Assembly (NCBI RefSeq): GCF_000313135.1
Contig: NW_004457260.1
Coordinates: forward strand, 11,492 to 49,151
Reading direction: 5' to 3'
Source of the DNA: Acanthamoeba castellanii str. Neff
Taxonomy: Eukaryota; Discosea; Longamoebia; Acanthamoebidae
DNA length: 37,660 bases
The translations under genes were made by a program, and so were the position numbers. The notes under the pieces were generated by a model. That model was not told the DNA's origin. It searched no databases and was given only the letters and a program-made list of their open reading frames with translations. Shown piece after piece: positions 1 through 8,875 of the stretch. Each line of letters begins with the position of its first letter. The stretch's first letter is position 1.

Positions 1-924
1 AGCGCCACGAGTCCCGGCGTGCCGGCGATGTAGAAGAACTTTTCCATGTTCTTTAGTCGCGGCTGCTGGTCGTTGTCCGCCTGCGCACGCGAGCAGACAA
101 TTCGTCGTGTGGGCACACACGCCACACCACACCACACCGCGAGCGCAGGGCGGTACCTTAGCCACTACGTTCTTCATATCACGATCGTCGATGCTTAGTT
201 TGGGCACTGACCGGCGGATGCCGCCTGAGTGTGCCGGCTCGGGCGTGTTGCGCTTGGAGCTGCTGCCCGTTGGTGACGTCAGCGGCTTCAAGAGTAGATC
301 GCCCTTGCGCGCAATGACGCTGGTGGGCGACTTCTTGGTGGTTACTGCTGCTGCTGGTGGTGGTCGATAGGGAAACGATGCAGGACCCGCAGCAGCCAGA
401 TTGCACTCGGCCGCTTGCATGGCGAGGAACAGCTCCTCCGACGTCTTGTTGAGCGCCGCCAGCACCTTCTTCCTCAAATCGCTTTGTGCTGTGCGGTGGT
501 GAGTGAGCACACGCACACGCCACGCACACGCACACGCACACGCACACGCACACGCACACGCACAACGCGCAGGACACACACGATACGGGCGTGTACCAGA
601 ACGTGGGGTGGTGGGGTCGCTGACTGATAAGTTGATGCCACTCCTTCTGGGATCGACGGTGCGAGGGGACGGCAGGCGCGTCGATCCGACGAGGGAGATG
701 GAGGTGATCGGTTGACTCAGCGTCATGGACACCGTGGACATGGCCCCGCTGTTTGTGGTGACAAAGATGTCGTCCAGATTGGGGCCAAACATGGATGTGA
801 GCTTGTTCTCCACTTCAGCGAGCTGCTCCCAGGTCAATGGTGGCAGACGTTGATTGAGAGTGGACAGAGGGATGCGAGTAACGCTCTTCCTCGCTGGAAG
901 GGCGAACTCAACTGAGTTTTCCAT
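1..924 (-). CDS. Hypothetical protein, 3' end beyond the window
   Basis: I do not recognise this gene. Reading on the minus strand, the first ATG is at 924 (protein begins MENSVEFALPARK). Exon 1 is 924-597, exon 2 is 488-157 and exon 3 starts at 80 and runs off the left edge. Donor/acceptor pairs are GT-AG and the phases agree (1, then 0). The visible protein is about 246 residues and has no membrane segment. Residues about 24-45 (LPPLTWEQLAEVENKLTSMFG) and the start of exon 2 (DLRKKVLAALNKTSEELFLAMQAAE) look helical. The rest is Ser/Thr/Pro-rich with basic patches, suggesting a disordered linker or regulatory tail. Its start codon lies 211 bp from that of the divergent ADP-ribosylglycohydrolase-like gene, so the two may share a promoter region. 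Function is unknown. Confidence 0.75.
   Translation of the reverse strand, partial: MENSVEFALPARKSVTRIPLSTLNQRLPPLTWEQLAEVENKLTSMFGPNLDDIFVTTNSGAMSTVSMTLSQPITSISLVGSTRLPSPRTVDPRRSGINLSVSDPTTPRSGTRPYRVCPARCACACACACACACAWRVRVLTHHRTAQSDLRKKVLAALNKTSEELFLAMQAAECNLAAAGPASFPYRPPPAAAVTTKKSPTSVIARKGDLLLKPLTSPTGSSSKRNTPEPAHSGGIRRSVPKLSIDDRDMKNVVAKVPPCARGVVWCGVCAHTTNCLLACAGGQRPAAATKEHGKVLLHRRHAGTRGA
507..565. repeat. Hexanucleotide (ACACGC)n microsatellite in intron 1
   Basis: About nine copies of a CACACG unit fill the middle of the first intron (489-596) of the minus-strand gene at the left edge. In the sense direction of that gene it reads as GTGTGC repeats shortly after the donor site. Confidence 0.9.
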
Positions 925-935
925 CAGCAGCCTTG

Positions 936-958
936 AATTCAATTGCTCGAATTGAATT
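936..958. promoter_or_regulatory. Inverted repeat between divergent genes
   Basis: Two perfect 9-bp arms, AATTCAATT (936-944) and AATTGAATT (950-958), are separated by five bases. The element sits in the 211-bp gap between two divergently transcribed start codons (924 minus, 1136 plus), where a shared transcription-factor site could lie. No known factor is assigned. Confidence 0.35.
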
Positions 959-1135
959 ATTTGATGCCAGGCTGGACGCTCCAACACTTTGGTTTGGTCT
1001 TGTAGCCCATACTGGCACGCCAGGACTTCATCCACTGTTTTTGGAGATGGACACGCTCATCCATCAAAGCTATTTTCTTTTCCTTTTCTCTGCTCCTTTT
1101 CCTCACGCATTTTTTTCTCATTTCAATCGACAAAG

Positions 1136-2425
1136 ATGGAGGCTGCAGCAACACCAGCGGTTGCCGAGCAGCAGGACAGGGTGAGGGGCGCGCTCTATGG
1201 CCTGGCAGCTGGCGACAAGAACGGCGGCCCCATTCATATCCTCCTCCTTTCCCATTTCTTCCCCTTTCTACAACGTTATTGAACAAAATAATTATTTTGT
1301 TTTATTTATTTATGTGTCTTGTACGAGGTTGCACCCCTTGACTCTGCAGGCAAGCATGGCCGTCCGCCTGGCCGAGTCGCTGCGCGACCAGGGCAAGTTC
1401 GACCGCGACGACGTCGTACGCCGATATACCAACTGGCACATGGGACCACCTCACGACACAGGTGCGTGTTTGCCATGTCCGCACTGCTCAGGAGCACTTG
1501 AAGATTCACCCCAGACGCCTCCTTTGCGGAGCAGAGACGGCCTACGATACGGGTCTCACGTTTGCGACGGTCTTCCGGGCGCTGAAGAGCGGTAAGAGCG
1601 TGGAGGAGGCGACCCAGCTGGTCGCGCACAGCGCCGGGTGCAATGCGGCGCATCGCTGCCCGCCGCTCGCCATGGCCGCCTTCATCGCCGACGACGACCT
1701 TGTTCAGACCACCATGAGCGAAACGAAGATCACACACGTGCACCAGCTGGCGGTCGAGTCGGCAGTCGCGTCGAGCCGTATCTGCCGTGAGCTCATCCAA
1801 GGCTCGACCTGGGACAACGCCATCAGCAAAGTATGCCTAAGGCACTCCTTTGCTACAATGAATGTTTGTGTGTACTCACGCATCCCTCCTGTTGTAGACC
1901 AGGGAGCTGCTGAAGAGCATGAATGCCTCGCACGAAGTGCTCACGGCGCTCAATCCGGCCAACACCGAACGCTGCAGCCTAGACAGAGGAGGCACGAGCG
2001 AGTGGTCAGCAATTCTGAGCGTCATCTTGAGTCTCGTCGCTGACCATTGATGTGTGTACCCCAATAGGCTTTGCTCCCGATGTGCTGCGAACGGCACTGT
2101 ACTTTGTGGAGAATAGTCGGGACTTCAACAGCGCCCTGGACCCATCACTCACCTTTGCGGGCTCAGCCAACTATTGCCCCGTCATCGTAGGAGCTCTGGC
2201 TGGTACGGTGACTTGAACCATCGATGCAGTTATGATTTGCTCCTTATTCACTTAGACGTCGTGCGTGGACTTTCAAAAGGCGCGCGCTACGGTCGCTCGG
2301 CGATCCACGAGGCACACTTCACGTCGAACCGCGAACTCAGTCCTGCATTGTTGACGCGCCTGGGCTCAGTGGTCGACAGCCTGGCCGCGGGTTGGTCCGC
2401 GCCTGCTGCCGATCCGGCTGAGTGA
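1136..2425 (+). CDS. ADP-ribosylglycohydrolase (DraG/ARH-fold) family protein
   Basis: Six exons give 313 residues: 1136-1235, 1354-1461, 1535-1830, 1898-2030, 2068-2202 and 2256-2425. Family landmarks appear in order: GALYGLAAGDKNGGP near the N-terminus, the RMAVRLAESL helix, DDVVRRYTNW, AYDTGLTF, AAHRCPPLAMAAFIADDD, and a C-terminal GSANYCPVIVGAL segment followed by ARYGRSAIHEAH. DraG/ARH enzymes remove ADP-ribose from proteins using metals bound by Asp clusters. Here only the GD of the first motif is clear. The usual DDT after it is absent, and the C-terminal GGDTDT position reads GSANYCP, so catalysis is doubtful. Intron 1 has U12-type signals. Intron 4 (2031-2067) would be only 37 nt and its donor is the least certain boundary; a GC donor near 2018 is an alternative. 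The protein is probably cytosolic, with no signal peptide or membrane segment. Confidence 0.82.
1236..1353 (+). other. U12-type (minor spliceosome) intron with AT-AA ends
   Basis: No GT-AG pair joins exons 1 and 2 in frame. The exon 1 boundary is followed by ATATCCTCC (1236-1244), which matches the U12 donor consensus ATATCCTTT at the first seven positions. CCCCTTGAC (1334-1342) matches the U12 branch-site core, with the branch A at 1341. Ending the intron at AA (1352-1353), 12 nt past the branch A, restores the frame and creates GGPIRMAVRL, the spacing expected for this enzyme family. Confidence 0.6.
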
Positions 2426-2522
2426 TCCAAGTTTCGGAAACGCTTTGCGAATCGAAACGAATTTGAAACAAAAAAGGCCTCGTCGAATCGAGTAGCGCGC
2501 GGCTTTGCCAAGTAGAGGCTCC

Positions 2523-3475
2523 ATGATGCAGAGGTCAGGCAAGGAGGAAGGAGGGGTGCATGAGGAAGGAGAGTTGGTGGATGATGCAGGAGGTGGTCAG
2601 TCGTGGGAAAAGTTGCTGGCTGACCTGTGCCTCCAGAAGGAAGTGACAAACTTCGAGGCCTCGCTACTTGATGCGGTCATGAAAGAACGTAGACCTCTGC
2701 TCCGTGCGGCCATCGTGACCAAGGCAGACTCCTCCGAGTGGATCGGTACAGAACCCTCCATTCAACCTCTTCTCGTGCCGTCTACTGACTTCATCCTACT
2801 CACCAGTTCAACTCGGTCTGAGCTCTCTGGTAGAGAATCAGTACCTCGGAGCTAAGCAGCTTCCTGTGCCCTCGCCCAGCGACGACACCATCCTCTACAT
2901 CCCCGGCCCCAAGCTCATCGAACGTATACGTCAGGCAGAATCCTCTCTCTCCAACCACGAGAAGGCCCTTCTCATCATCCAGCGTCGGGTACGCCCTCAC
3001 TACTTGCTGAAGCTGGCCTCTGCCGAACCTGAAGCCTCCTCTTGAACAGACCGAATGGTTTCGTCGTGAGAGGGATCGCGTCGTGTTGGCCAGGTGGGAG
3101 GCGAGCCAGAACGGGAGCTCGACCACCCCGCACATAGACGAAGCTTCCAACCGCAACGATAAGCCCTCGGCTGCTCCACCGTACGTCGACCAACACCTTC
3201 TTGAGAAGCGATATGCTACGCCCGCTAAAGAGGATGGTGTGATGGTGCTGCGCGCGTACAGGATGAAGCGGGCGAGAACGGAGGTGGATGCGGTGCATAG
3301 GAAGGAGCTGGCGGCTCTGCAGCAGCAGAAGATCCGCGCCCTCCACGCCTACAACGAAGCCAAGGACCGAGCCCACCAGGCGCTGGGCGCTCTGGCCGAG
3401 GGCGCCAACTGCACCGTCAAGGATCTCTATCGCGAGTTCGGCATCAACGAACGAGACCCCACCCTCTTCCTATGA
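2523..3475 (+). CDS. Swi5-like DNA recombination/repair protein
   Basis: Three exons (2523-2745, 2807-2988, 3050-3475) encode 276 residues with matching phases. ATG 2523 is the first in-frame Met. The last 60 or so residues carry the Swi5 signature: a coiled coil (ARTEVDAVHRKELAALQQQK) leading into ALHAYNEAKDRAHQALG and then CTVKDLYREFGIN. This corresponds to the HEYNEIKD...LLGxLA...VTxKDLYPEFGL pattern of animal and yeast Swi5. Swi5 works with Sfr1/Mei5 as an accessory factor that stabilises Rad51/Dmc1 filaments in recombination. Swi5 proteins are often shorter; the extra N-terminal 200 residues are helical and polar and were not recognised. The gene starts 97 bp after the ADP-ribosylglycohydrolase-like stop codon. 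AATAAA occurs 44 bp past the stop. Confidence 0.7.
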
Positions 3476-3518
3476 AGAAAACGAACGTAGTCGTCGTCGT
3501 CTGTCTGTCTGATCTCGT

Positions 3519-3528
3519 AATAAATAAA
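3519..3528 (+). promoter_or_regulatory. Overlapping AATAAA polyadenylation signals
   Basis: AATAAATAAA lies 44 bp after the Swi5-like stop codon, in the 126-bp gap between this gene and the convergent EMC1 gene. Confidence 0.5.
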
Positions 3529-3601
3529 GGGGTGTAAATCAAGCACAAACCAGGGGGGCGAAGAGGGAGAAAGAGGGAGAAGAGGAAGAAGGAAGAGTCG
3601 G

Positions 3602-4256
3602 TTACTGCCAGGCTTCTCGAAGCTTCTTGCTGGCGACGAGGAACGACGTGACCACCGTCAACACCACCACGGCGATTACCGTGGCCAGCAGCGGGTAGTA
3701 CTCAAAGTCCTGTAAAATTCAACCCGTCAGGGGATGAAGTGAAGAGAAGAGAGAAGAGAGAAGGGAAGAGAGGGAAGAGAGCGGAGATGGTACCTCGTTC
3801 AACATGTCGAAGGCGCCCGACGGTGTCACACGCGTGTAGAACAGGTCCACGCCCCACGCGAACACGAGGGAGGTCGACTCCAGGTAGGTCGGCGCCGTCT
3901 GGATTCCTCGCAGCCCGAATATCTGTTTATTGTGTTGTGTTGTGTGTGCCGTGTGTGTGTGTCGCGTTCAGCCTCACTGTACTATGGAAACGGCAAGAGG
4001 AAAAGGAGAAGGAACACGTACGGTGTTGTTCTGATTCAAAATGTCGGAGGCGCGGTAGAGCAACTCGGGCATGTAGGGAATGACCTGCGCGCGAGGTAGC
4101 GTGAGGCGGCGAGCAAAGAAGAAAAAGAATGGAAGGTATGAGCGTACGCCTTCGTTCTTGTCGTCATCGGTGAGCAACTCCTTGGGCTTCCGGCGGAAGT
4201 CCACGAATCGCTTGTCGATGCCGAGGAGTCGGTCCGAGCTCATTCCCACTGAGCGA

Positions 4257-4334
<78 letters not shown>

Positions 4335-7300
4335 AGTGTAAGTAGCCGCCGCACAGATGGCAGCAAAACACATCAAGAAGAGAAGAGTTGGGATTACCCA
4401 TGATCTGCTTCTGGGTGAGACCGCGGGCGGTGTTGGTGGTGGCCATGGCCTTGATACCACTGTTGAAGACATACGATTGGGACGCCACCTATAAAACAGG
4501 AGATCATGATGTGCTGACGTCAGCACCAAGCCGGCCCGCACCTGACGACGCCTGTGGGAGAGGAAGTAACAAACCTGAGGCAGCGGAGCGGTGCGGGCGG
4601 AAAAGGTGGTCTCCTTCCAGTTCATCTGCGGCTCGAAGAGGTCGAGCACGCTCATCTCGAATCTGTGCAGCTTCCTGTTCCACAGGTGGTACACCACCCA
4701 GTTGTCGCCTTGCACCAGGTTCACGGGACCCTGTTAACAATTCAACGTTTTGTATAAGTTTCATTGTTTCGTTAATGGCACACACGCAAGCGCGACACCA
4801 CACACGCCGCATTTCACCCACAGGGTTCTGAGTGAAACGTAAGGGTACCTGGGCGTTCTTGTGGTAGGTGTGGAAGACAACGGCGCCGGTGACGGTATCA
4901 ATGAGGTAGATGCCAACCGTCGTTTCGAGCACACGCTTGTTGGTAGACGAGACGAAGGTGTTCGACGACGATGTGGCAACCTGGCAGCAAAAGAAGCGCA
5001 ATGTGAGTATACATAAATGAGACTTGCGCATGTATAACTCGATCATGATGGGGCACACGTACGGCCAGGAGGTTCTTGTTGAGGTACTTGGGCGTGACAG
5101 AGTTGTCTCCGCGGATGAGCACGGGCAGACCCACGCTCAAGCTTCGCGAGGGCGCAATGGCCTCCACAACCTGGACCAAAGTGGTCGGGTCAGTACAGCA
5201 GTTCACCCCCGCAAACGCACAGGTGCGGGGCGGGCGCTCGAGCAGTACCTCGCTGGACGACGAAAAGTAGACGTTCCAGAGGAGCGTCATGGGCTTGGTG
5301 ATGTCGCCGTCAATGCCGTAGCCCTCGACGCTGGCCTTCTCCTTATCGACCAGGTAGATGTGGATCTTGTCTGCATTCGCAGCCACCAGGTTCCTGTGCG
5401 TGAAATGTGGTATGTTGTGAGTCTCTCAACCCCAGGCCTTCGAAGCCAAAGGTCTGGAAGGTGCAAAGATGAAGGGCCAGCGAACCGGTTCTCCTGGGTG
5501 TCGGGAACGATGTGACCCTGGTTGGCGGCATCGAGCACGAGAACCGGGTGGCGGAAGGTCGAGTCCGTGTAGGGCAGCACGACCGACTGCTTGACGGCGT
5601 GGTCGAGCGTCGTGGCGTCCTCCACCTCCTCGCCCGTCAGCAGATTCACCTGCAGAATGCGGCCAGCTCCACTCGTACTGTGCTCGCCAAGCACCACAGT
5701 GTGAGCTTCATAGGTGGGCAATGTTTGCTATTATGGTGAGGTGAGGTGAGATGAGCGTACGTATCACGGGCAACGATGACGCCGATGGGCGGAGGGTGGG
5801 ACGACGAGCGGGACAGGAAGAGGCTCAGGGGCGTGGAGTCGCGAACGAACTTGGACCAGGCGATCGAGCCGTCGGTCGAGTGGAGCGCGTAGACCTTGCC
5901 CGACTGCGTGGTGACGACCACCAGCTTGCGCAGGCCGAACCTGTCCTTGGTGAGCGCCTCGTCGTTCTCGCCCTGGTGACCCTCTCCGGCACCGTCCTTC
6001 TTCTCACCGAGAACGCCCAGCAGAGTCTACACGCGACACAAAAAATCAACAAAAAAGAATAAGCAAAGTGGGAAGAAGGGCGAGCAGAGTAGAGTACCAG
6101 CAGCTGATGAGCATCGGCGCTGATCCTCTTGAGGAAGTCACCGATGATGGGCACGCTCACGACTGTCCGTGCAAGAAGAAAGAAAAGGTAAGACAAGAGT
6201 GCCGGACATGACTGTGCAAGACTTCAACGGTAAGTTTTCGGGTGGCGCTTACCGGTATCCTCGTTTCCGAATTCCTTCTGCAGCGCCTCGCGCAGAGCCA
6301 GCGGGGCGGGGAGCTCGATTATCTCGGCTTGCGCGATTCCGGCCAAGGCCTCCTCACGCGTCCACAGGAACTTGGGGGGAAGAAAGGAAAAAATTAGCTT
6401 CAGGTATCAAGCAAACGCAAATGGTACCAACGGTTACCTTGTCGCCGGAGGCGAGAGAGAGCGAGTGGTCCTGGCTGACCACCAGCACTCGGAACTGCAA
6501 GGAACCGTCCTTCTTGGGAATCACGTTGGGGAAAACCTGCCCAGTACAGAAAGGCAAGCGGGAAGGTTAGCCGCTCTCGGTGGCGGCTCAAGCTTATGGC
6601 AACAGCAATGAGCCAGATTGGTTTGTTGTTACCTTGCGCACGGAGCCGTGGTCGGCGGTGGTGATGGACTCGTCGTTGATGACGTGAACGACCTTCCTGG
6701 CGTCACAATCGATGATATCGATCGTGATGCCAGCCTGTAAACAAACAAACAAACATTCAACAAATGGAGAGATGATCAAGGTGCAACGAAAGCAAGTTCC
6801 GTCATCAGGCCTGACGTCGTACCTCGGTGGTGCTCGCGGCAGCGAGATACGTCACCTCCATGTCCTCAAGACCGCCCTCATAGCCGGGCCTCTTCTCAAC
6901 GCGAACGAACGAGCCATAGGTACGCGGGGTCTGCTTATGTGGCAACAAACATATCATCCGCACACAAGCCATTGCATCAATAATTATTGAGGAGCTCGAG
7001 CATGTGTGTTGGAGCCAGAGATACAAATAAAGGGGTTACCTTTTCCTTGGGGTATTGGTGAACCGTTCCCATGGCGAGGCCCTTGATGCCATAGATGATG
7101 TCGCGCTGGACACGAAAAGAGGTGGAGAGACGACGTCAGATATCCTACGACACCTTGACTCAGAGCCCAAACCATTACGTACGTTGGACACGCGGACGAT
7201 GAGACCGCTGGGGTAGCCGATGATCGACTTGGGACCCTCGAGCTCTTCAGCTTCGAAGCCGCCCTGGTCGGTGGCATAATAAGGCATGAGCTTAGCTTTC

Positions 7301-8785
7301 ACACGAGAAGGAAACCAGAGCAAGAGAGACTGTGGTGTGAGGAGGACCAAGTACCGTGTAGGGGAACCTCTTGAACTCGAGGCCGAAAGGGTGAAGCGGA
7401 TCGATGCCGGCATGCCACAGGTCCTTCCCGTTGGCATCGAAGCAGAAGAGGATGCTCGCACTGCCCACCCACACGCAGTCTACGCACACATTGCACATCA
7501 GCGTCGTTTCAAAGGCCAGATAGAATAGAGGGCACGTTGCGTTCGGTACCAGAGAGCTTGCCGAGCTTGGCGGTCGCAGGGAGGGACACGGGGAAGGGTC
7601 CGTCTTCGCTAGTCGGCTTTCCGGTGGCGGGGTCAAGCAGCGCCACAAAGTACTCGCTTCCATTCTCCTTCTCGGTGGTGCCCAGCACGACCAGGCTAAC
7701 GCTACGCTTAACGCGAGCTATGTAGGCCTGGTGCACCTTGCCATCACTTGCAAGAACATCAAGTGAGCGCAACGTTACGACCAAACGCCGTTGTGCGCAA
7801 CGCAATGGATGACGTACTTGGGAGCGGTCCAAGACCACAACGTGACGCCACCTTTGCCAGACAAGAGGTGAACCCTGCACACACGAGCGAGTCAGGTTTT
7901 GAAATCGGTGTCGGTGCTTCGCTCAGAAGGAGGGCAGGACGCACCGATCGTAGATAGCGACGAGGAGATCATCCGCCCGATCGTTGTTGAGGTCCTAGAG
8001 AAACACACATACAGCTGCGCATGAGCGACAAGCCAAGTAGAACAATAACGCACGTTATATGGCAGTGGACGACAACCTTGATGAACTTGGCCGACACGAG
8101 GATGTCCTTGTCCTGCTGCATAGCGGCGAGCTTCTCGTCGGTCATGTCAGCGAAGGAGTAGAGATCCTGGCTCCACAACAGCGAACCATCGACCACGTTC
8201 CACAGCGATGCATGCTTGCCGTTGCCGCTCACAGTGAACACAACTGGTGACGATGCACCAACAGTTCAGTGACGGTGCCACGGCAAGAGAGGAGACTGAG
8301 CCTAAGCGTACCGTGACCGTCTTCGCTTGTCACAAAGACTTCGGCGGCCTCATTGTTGGGCAGGAGGTTCCTCCATGCTTTTGAGGCATCACGTAGTGAG
8401 TCTACAAGCGCCTGTGCAAATGAAATGTACAAAGAGAGATCTTTTGGCCTTTACCGATTTTGTTGTTGCGCAGATTGAGAGAGGTGATGATGCCAGCCTC
8501 GGTGGATAGAATAGCGGTCTTGGATGTTCCTGCCGGGAAGTGGGCATCTTGCACCAAGCCGATGTTCTGCTCGTACCTGCACCGCGCTGCAACATCAGCA
8601 AATGGCGTAAGGAGTGATCTCTGCGATTAGGTAGCGTACCATTTAAAATTGGCGGCCTGATCTTGGAAAATGGCCTGCGCGCCGACTGATGTCGAAGCAA
8701 CACATACTGCTAGCAGAACAGCAAGTAGACTAACGTAAAGAATGGAAGGCGATCGGAGGCGCCCTGCCCCTGCGTGCTCTCCCAT
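3602..8785 (-). CDS. EMC1: ER membrane protein complex subunit 1
   Basis: About 26 short exons encode roughly 1,050 residues (animal EMC1 is near 1,000). ATG at 8785 opens a signal peptide (ILYVSLLAVLLAVCVASTSVGAQA). The lumenal part has the PQQ-type beta-propeller (TSKTAILSTEAGIITSLNLRN; GNGKHASLWNVVDGSLLWSQDLYS; QSGKVYALHSTDGSIAWSKFV). The C-terminal EMC1 domain is strongly conserved: GLTQKQIMVGMSSDRLLGIDKRFVDFRR, IPYMPELLY, FGLRGIQTAPTYLESTSLVFAWGVDLFYTRVTPSGAFDML. One transmembrane helix follows (YYPLLATVIAVVVLTVVTSFL), then the short cytosolic tail KKLREAWQ, comparable with the animal tail. EMC1 is the largest lumenal subunit of the EMC, an insertase for tail-anchored and multi-pass membrane proteins. 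The stop codon is at 3602-3604. Individual exon edges were inferred from GT-AG sites; some may be off by a few bases. Confidence 0.93.
3931..3961. repeat. (TG)-rich tract in an EMC1 intron
   Basis: An alternating TG run lies in the intron between the antepenultimate and penultimate EMC1 exons. In the sense direction of EMC1 it is CA-rich. Confidence 0.75.
4261..4333. repeat. (CA)36 dinucleotide microsatellite in an EMC1 intron
   Basis: This is an uninterrupted 73-base CA run. It lies in the intron splitting the codon after QKQIM in the EMC1 C-terminal domain and is (TG)n in the sense direction, close to the 3' splice site. It is the longest pure microsatellite in the window. Confidence 0.97.
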
Positions 8786-8875
8786 CTTGTAAAATCTTGC
8801 TCAACTCGAGACCGAAGGGAAAAGCAGAAGAAAAGGCGCAGGGAAAATAGGACTAAGCAGAGCGACGAGAGCAAG
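8786..8875. promoter_or_regulatory. 90-bp bidirectional promoter region, EMC1 / BTB gene
   Basis: Only 90 bp separate the EMC1 start codon (8785, minus) from the BTB-BACK gene start codon (8876, plus). Both core promoters and both 5' UTRs must fit here or overlap. I see no clear TATA box. Confidence 0.5.

Noticed and set aside
1236..1349. A conventional intron ending at the CAG at 1347-1349
   Set aside because: With any GT donor available before the first stop, the resulting phase would lose the MAVRLAESL frame.
4080..4488. Open frames made of His-Thr or Val-Cys runs around 4260-4333
   Set aside because: They translate the CA microsatellite inside an EMC1 intron.
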